Made by a program: the position numbers and the translations under genes. The notes under the pieces were generated by a model. That model had not been told where the DNA came from. It did not search any database and worked only from the letters and a program-made list of their open reading frames with translations. A DNA stretch of 64,000 nucleotides from Theobroma cacao. Its lineage: Eukaryota > Streptophyta > Magnoliopsida > Malvales > Malvaceae. Where the stretch lies: positions 8,912,305-8,976,304 of the forward strand of contig NC_030858.1 in NCBI RefSeq assembly GCF_000208745.1, read 5' to 3'. Numbering within the stretch: position 1 is the first letter of the stretch; each line of letters starts with the position of its first letter. Below are positions 58,762 to 64,000 of this stretch, in pieces.

Positions 58762-60800
58762 CGATTAAATCTCGAAGAGAATTTTGGCAGTATAACAGTG
58801 GGCGGTTAGATTTATGTTCATCAACTAGGGCACTGGGCCTTGTCCTTGGGAAGTCTTGTATAGTATATTAGTGTCACAACCCGTATCAAATGTTTATTAA
58901 GATTTTAATAACAAAGCAACTTTGTCTACATCAAATGCTTATAACAGTTTATCGGACCACAATCGAATTTCTCTCTTGGTATTCCTCTTTTCTGTTCCAA
59001 GTGAATTCAGTGATGTACAACCTTGAGCTTAAAGGGTAAATCTATTAGATTGTCCTTTTTTTGGTGCGAAATATCTTATCTCTCCGGGGGTAAATAGGTT
59101 TGATCAGATCCTCAAGCCCAAGGTAAGATATGCTGTACTTCACAGGGAGAAAAGAAATTACCAACGGAGTTAACCCATATTAGTTTTGGGGGACTTGATG
59201 CATTGTGAGGCCGGGAGGGAAAACTGTGGAGGAGAAGATTAATACTATGTGCCAGTGTCGAAGCAACTTATCTTGGTTAATAGTAAACCACATGAGAGAG
59301 ATAACAATAAGATGACTAGTCCAGACAGGAGCGAGGATGTTGTTGGTTTTGGTCTGATGGCTCTTAGTCTTAAGCCTAATAGATTATTTGGACAGTGACT
59401 TTAGAAACATAGCTAGCATAAAAAATGAGTAAAGAGGAGGTAAATTGTCTTGCACCTGCCAAATATGCACGTGGTAAGCGCACATGGAAGCCTTCCCAAA
59501 TTAATAATGGGTGGTGCTAGTGAGCGAAGCATTTTGTTTTCCCAAACTGGAAGAAATCTATTTCGCCAGGAATAGAAACTAGAAGGAAAAAAGGGGGTGG
59601 GGGAAATCAGATGAGATTAGATTAGATGATCCTGGAATTTGGGCTGTAAGTATAAGAAAAAAATCTGCTGGGCAGAGGCGGAGGCAGAAACTATATTGCA
59701 TTGCTGTTAGTGTTATATACGTAACGGAGGGCTTAATTTTGTTTATAAAGTAGGAAGAAGTAAGCAGTCTAGAAGATGGAGAGATTTCAACGTATGCACC
59801 TAACGATTGTAACCTTAGCTTTGGTTCTAAGTTCTTCCTTTCCAAGCATTCATTCTCCTCGTGTGTGTGTGTGTGTGTGTTTTTTTTTATTGTATCGCCA
59901 TTTTCACCACCAAATAAAGCAATGGGTTTTTGTGCTTTTGTTGTATATGTGAGGCCCTCTCACTGTCCAAATTTACTTGTATTTCAATTTTCTTTCCAAC
60001 TGCATGAAACGCCAGCTGCCTGGACACCTGCTAACCGCTTCCCTCTACGATTACTAGTTTCATCCTAGTATAGCACAATTGACACTTGTTGAAGACATAT
60101 TTTAGATGTTAAGTTAATTGAGGTACCTCCTTGCCCTTGGTGTTTCCATTGCCTATTTAGTGATGGGTTGTACAACAGGATAGTTGTCCCTTCCATGGCT
60201 GCCACCGGTTTTGTAATGCTTTAATCCCATGGCATGCACTAGTTGTTGTGCAGCAAACTGTACTATCCCCCTCCTAATTAAACAAAGAGTATATATATAT
60301 GGATGGTGAAGCCCTGCTCATGTTAGGCTGCCAGAGTCGTAGGATAAACTTCGTGTAAATTCATTAATTATAATCCAAAGTTATGCTGTTGGAAAATTGT
60401 TTCTCGGTCCCCAAAATTTTAATGATTATGATCCATTACATCACATTTACTGTTTCATTTCATACCAATCAAATTTGGATGCCTTCACTGTCACCCCTCT
60501 ATCAATCCATCTATTACGTGGATTACCACCAAGTAAATCAATGAAAATATACTTGAAACAAACTGCACAGCAAATTCAATATTAACAGTTGGATTGTTAT
60601 TTTTGTTACTTATTTTTTTTTATTTTCAATGAAAATATATTAAAAGCAATAGCAAATGAAATATAATAGATAAAAATCAATTATGATTAAAAATGAACAA
60701 ATAATTAAACTATAACACTAATTGTAACAGGAAAATAATTCTAGATAAAAAAGTAAAATTAATTATGTATTTTATTAAAAAATATTTACATTCAAATGTA
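58762..60800. other. Intergenic between IF3 and CESA1
   Basis: The first about 200 bases should be the IF3 3' UTR. A (GT)n run lies at 59861-59880 and a short (AT)n run at 60288-60300. No gene is supported. Confidence 0.5.
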
Positions 60801-61174
60801 ATTTTTGCCTTCTATATATTATTGTTAAAACATTAGAATTTAATCATAGTTTTAAGAATTAAAGATTATTGAGGCAAAGAAGAAAAAAAAATGATGAAAA
60901 TAGAGAGATGGGAGGTCGCTGAAGCTTGAAGCTTGTAAAAGCCGGGAAAGAAGGGGGGGCATGGATGGTAGTTGGAAAAAAAAAATAGAGGAAAGCTTAA
61001 CTTCAAGGGAATGGAGACTCTGCAACCAACGACACCATCCCTTAACGTGGACACATTAGGTAAGAGAGAGAGAGAGCAACGTATGTTCAGCTACCCCTTC
61101 TCCTACTTCTTATTCATAAACACTCCCTCTCCATTGCCTTACTCCTCACCCATCACCTCCATTCCCCTCCACCA
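60801..61174 (+). promoter_or_regulatory. CESA1 upstream and leader region
   Basis: A TATA-like TATATATTA lies near 60816-60824. If used, the leader would be over 300 nt and contain upstream ATGs at 60972 and 61011 that open a frame overlapping the CESA1 start. GTAAGAGAGAGAGAGAGC at about 61060 resembles a splice donor, but no acceptor before the ATG is evident. A start site closer to the ATG would avoid the upstream frame. Confidence 0.35.
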
Positions 61175-64000
61175 ATGGAAGCCAGCGCTGGACTTGTCGC
61201 CGGCTCTCACAACCGCAATGAACTTGTTGTCATTCATGGCCATGAAGAGGTATAGTTTTACGCAGAAAGATAGCAAAAAAAAAAAAACATGGTTTTATTT
61301 ATGAAACAGTTTAGTTGGTTTTTCTTTTTCTTTGATCGTGTTTTGGTGGTTGCGTGCAGCCTAAACCTCTGAAGAACCTGGATGGTCAAGTGTGCGAGAT
61401 TTGTGGTGATGAGATCGGGCTGACAGTAGATGGAGATCTTTTTGTGGCCTGCAACGAATGTGGTTTCCCTGTTTGTAGGCCTTGCTATGAGTATGAAAGG
61501 AGGGAAGGGACTCAACAGTGTCCTCAGTGCAAAACTAGATACAAGCGTCTCAAAGGTATATTTTATCAAAACAGCTGCTTGGTGCAAATTAACAGCTATT
61601 AACTAATTCTTGTAGGAAGTGATCAACTGACATTTTTTTTTGTTTGAATTATGTTGTGAATAGGGAGTCCTAGGGTGGAGGGAGATGAAGATGAAGAGGA
61701 TGTGGATGATATCGAACATGAATTTAACATTGATGATGAACAGAACAAGCATAGGAATGTGGCAGAATCGATGCTGCATGGCAAGATGAGCTATGGAAGA
61801 GGCCCGGAAGATGATGAAAGTCCTCAAATCCCACCAGTTATAACTGGTGTCCGATCCAGACAGGTAAGCAAAGTTCTTTGTTTGTCATTAAGATTTATAA
61901 TACAAAATGCAAATATTTGCCTGTTGCTTTGAAATGCATTAATAATAGTATCTTTTTTCTATTGTTGCAGGTGAGTGGGGAATTCCCCATAGGAGGCGCT
62001 CTTGCTTATGGGGAGAACATGTCAAATTCTTCCCTTCATAAACGAGTGCATCCGTATCCAATGTCTGAACCTGGTATGTTTTTTCAATCTTGTATTATTT
62101 TCTTTTTATGCATGTGATCAGTATATGTGCCTGAAAATTTTCCATCCAAGTAGTGCAAATTGACTAGGCAACATACCAAAAGAGAAAAACAATGTCTCAC
62201 CATTTGTTTTGCATTGAATATATTTGCAAACAAAAGGAAGCGCAAGGTGGGATGAAAAGAAAGAGGGAGGATGGAAAGAAAGGATGGATGATTGGAAGAT
62301 GCAGCAAGGGAATCTGGGTCCTGAAACTGATGACGCCAATGACCCTGACATGGCCTTGTAAGTACTTATTGCTGTCAAGTGCTAGCATGTAAGAAACTCA
62401 TGTGCCCGAGCCAGTTTGATAACCAGCATGTGTCTTCTTTAATGTGAACTTCTTGCAGGCTTGATGAAGCTAGGCAGCCACTGTCAAGGAAGGTGCCAAT
62501 AGCATCCAGCAAGATCAATCCGTATCGTATGGTGATTGTGGCCCGTCTAGTTATCCTGGGTTTCTTCCTCCGCTATCGAATTTTGAACCCGGTCCATGAT
62601 GCAATTGGGCTGTGGCTAACTTCTGTGATCTGTGAAATCTGGTTCGCCTTTTCTTGGATCCTTGATCAGTTCCCTAAGTGGCTCCCTATTGATCGTGAGA
62701 CGTATCTTGATCGCCTTTCCCTCAGGTATATAGATTTTGCCTTCTAGTGAAGCACCGTAAGTATTTGAAACAGCTTTGGTGCAGAACTTGAAATCAAATT
62801 TTATACCTTCAGAGGATAGTTATAATTCATCTTCTAAAACTAAATGCTTCAAGAACATCCTCTATATGACTGTAATCATCAATTCACCTACAGTTTAGTT
62901 ATTTTTTTTTCCCATGATGAAACTTAATTATAATGGCTGATGCAGGTATGAGAGGGAAGGTGAGCCCAATATGCTTGTTCCTGTAGATATCTTTGTCAGT
63001 ACGGTCGATCCCATGAAGGAACCCCCTCTTGTTACGGCTAATACAGTTCTATCGATCTTGGCTATGGATTACCCAGTGGATAAGATCTCTTGCTACATTT
63101 CTGATGATGGTTCTTCCATGCTCACCTTTGAAGCATTGTCCGAAACAGCTGAATTTGCTAGAAAATGGGTGCCATTCTGCAAGAAGTTTGCTATAGAGCC
63201 CCGAGCTCCTGAGATGTACTTCACTTTAAAAGTTGATTATCTCAAGGACAAAGTCCAACCCACATTTGTTAAGGAGCGCCGAGCTATGAAGGTTTGTATA
63301 CATGAACTCCTGAAGATACCTTTGAGTTTAAGCCGCAGTGAACTAATTTACTTAACGTTCAAATTTTCTTGGTGTTTAACAGAGAGAATATGAAGAATTC
63401 AAGGTTAGGATTAATGCACTTGTAGCAAAAGCCCAGAAGGTTCCTCCAGAGGGGTGGATCATGCAAGATGGGACACCATGGCCAGGAAACAATACTAAAG
63501 ATCACCCTGGTATGATTCAAGTATTTCTTGGTCAAAGTGGAGGCCATGATACCGAAGGCAACGAGCTTCCTCGCCTTGTTTACGTTTCTCGAGAGAAAAG
63601 GCCTGGTTTTCTGCATCACAAGAAAGCCGGAGCCATGAATGCCCTTGTAAAGATCTTAAGAACTAGTGTTTTATTCAAGTTCCCTTCCTTTCTAAGCCCT
63701 GCTTTTTGAGGTAATAATTATGTTAATGCTGTGTAAAATTTCAGGTTCGCGTCTCTGGTGTGCTTACAAATGCTCCTTTTATGCTGAACTTGGATTGTGA
63801 TCATTACATAAACAACAGCAAGGCTGTAAGAGAGGCTATGTGTTTCATGATGGACCCTCAAATTGGAAGAAAGGTCTGCTATGTCCAATTCCCTCAAAGA
63901 TTCGATGGTATTGATAGGCACGATCGATATGCCAATAGAAACACAGTTTTCTTTGATGTAAGTGCAGCAAGAATGGGCTTTATGCTTGTTTTTTGTACAC
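61175..64000 (+). CDS. CESA1: Cellulose synthase A catalytic subunit, CESA1-type (partial, first nine exons)
   Basis: Exons are 61175-61249, 61360-61555, 61664-61863, 61971-62073, 62237-62357, 62459-62725, 62946-63291, 63383-63646 and 63745-63957, giving 595 residues, all in frame. The last donor is at 63958 and the gene runs off the window (full family length about 1080). The product is a plasma-membrane processive glucosyltransferase that makes beta-1,4-glucan from UDP-glucose in rosette complexes. The N-terminus [18 protein letters not shown] is CESA1-like. A RING-type zinc finger starts at CEIC (37-40). An acidic variable region follows ([10 protein letters not shown]). TM1 is about 256-276 and TM2 about 286-306. 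The catalytic loop has the first Asp motif SDDG (373-376) and the DCD motif (541-543). The third Asp, QxxRW and six further membrane segments lie outside the window. The CESA1 clade (primary wall) is judged from the N-terminus and the variable region. Confidence 0.95.

Noticed and set aside
1..64000. tRNA, rRNA, CRISPR arrays, operons
   Set aside because: None were seen. GGATTCAAATCCC-like fragments (for example near 26020) lack a cloverleaf, and the genome is a plant nuclear one.

Overview
This is a nuclear, AT-rich, gene-sparse stretch of a flowering-plant (eudicot) genome. The evidence is GT-AG introns, primary-wall cellulose synthase, a plastid-type IF3, eIF(iso)4G and a plant natriuretic peptide, set among plant transposon remains. 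The window has a 52-base N gap (27626-27677), so it comes from an assembly scaffold. The proteins look rosid-like, perhaps Malvaceae, but that is only an impression and no species can be named from sequence alone. Eight genes are supported. On the minus strand: the first coding exon of a Brittle1-type mitochondrial carrier (1454-2005), a small secreted protein of unknown function (26253-26603), the meiotic gene MPS1/PRD2 (ten exons, 32115-37771) and eIF(iso)4G (nine exons, 39401-44531). On the plus strand: a plant natriuretic peptide (6908-8341), an intronless heat-shock HSP70 (52101-54053), an organellar IF3 (nine exons, 54499-58761) and the first nine exons of CESA1-type cellulose synthase (61175 to beyond the window end). 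Splice models were built by hand from GT/AG sites, and every junction keeps the reading frame. Layout: 1-8.4 kb holds the carrier and PNP genes. 8.4-24 kb is a nest of decayed repeats: a Ty3/gypsy gag relic, a coding-like repeat present three times, a copia-type LTR region with many perfect short hairpins, a LINE 3' end, an inverted pair of a large non-coding LTR-type element, and a 45-bp in-frame minisatellite. 24-32 kb is mostly empty apart from the small secreted gene, an orphan coding-like fragment, a MITE and a second copia-related copy. 32-44.6 kb holds two housekeeping/meiotic genes in tandem. 44.8-51.6 kb is AT-rich with a clean hAT element and two long-TIR MITEs. 51.6-64 kb is the densest part, with HSP70, IF3 and CESA1 in tandem on the plus strand. 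The genes do not form a pathway. They act separately in adenylate transport, secreted signalling, meiosis, cytosolic translation initiation, protein folding, organellar translation and cell-wall synthesis. The least explained parts are the repeated coding-like block (11.0-16.4 kb), the hairpin row (13.8-14.2 kb), the in-frame minisatellite (20.6-21.3 kb) and a stop-free, in-frame 177-bp intron inside the MIF4G domain of eIF(iso)4G.
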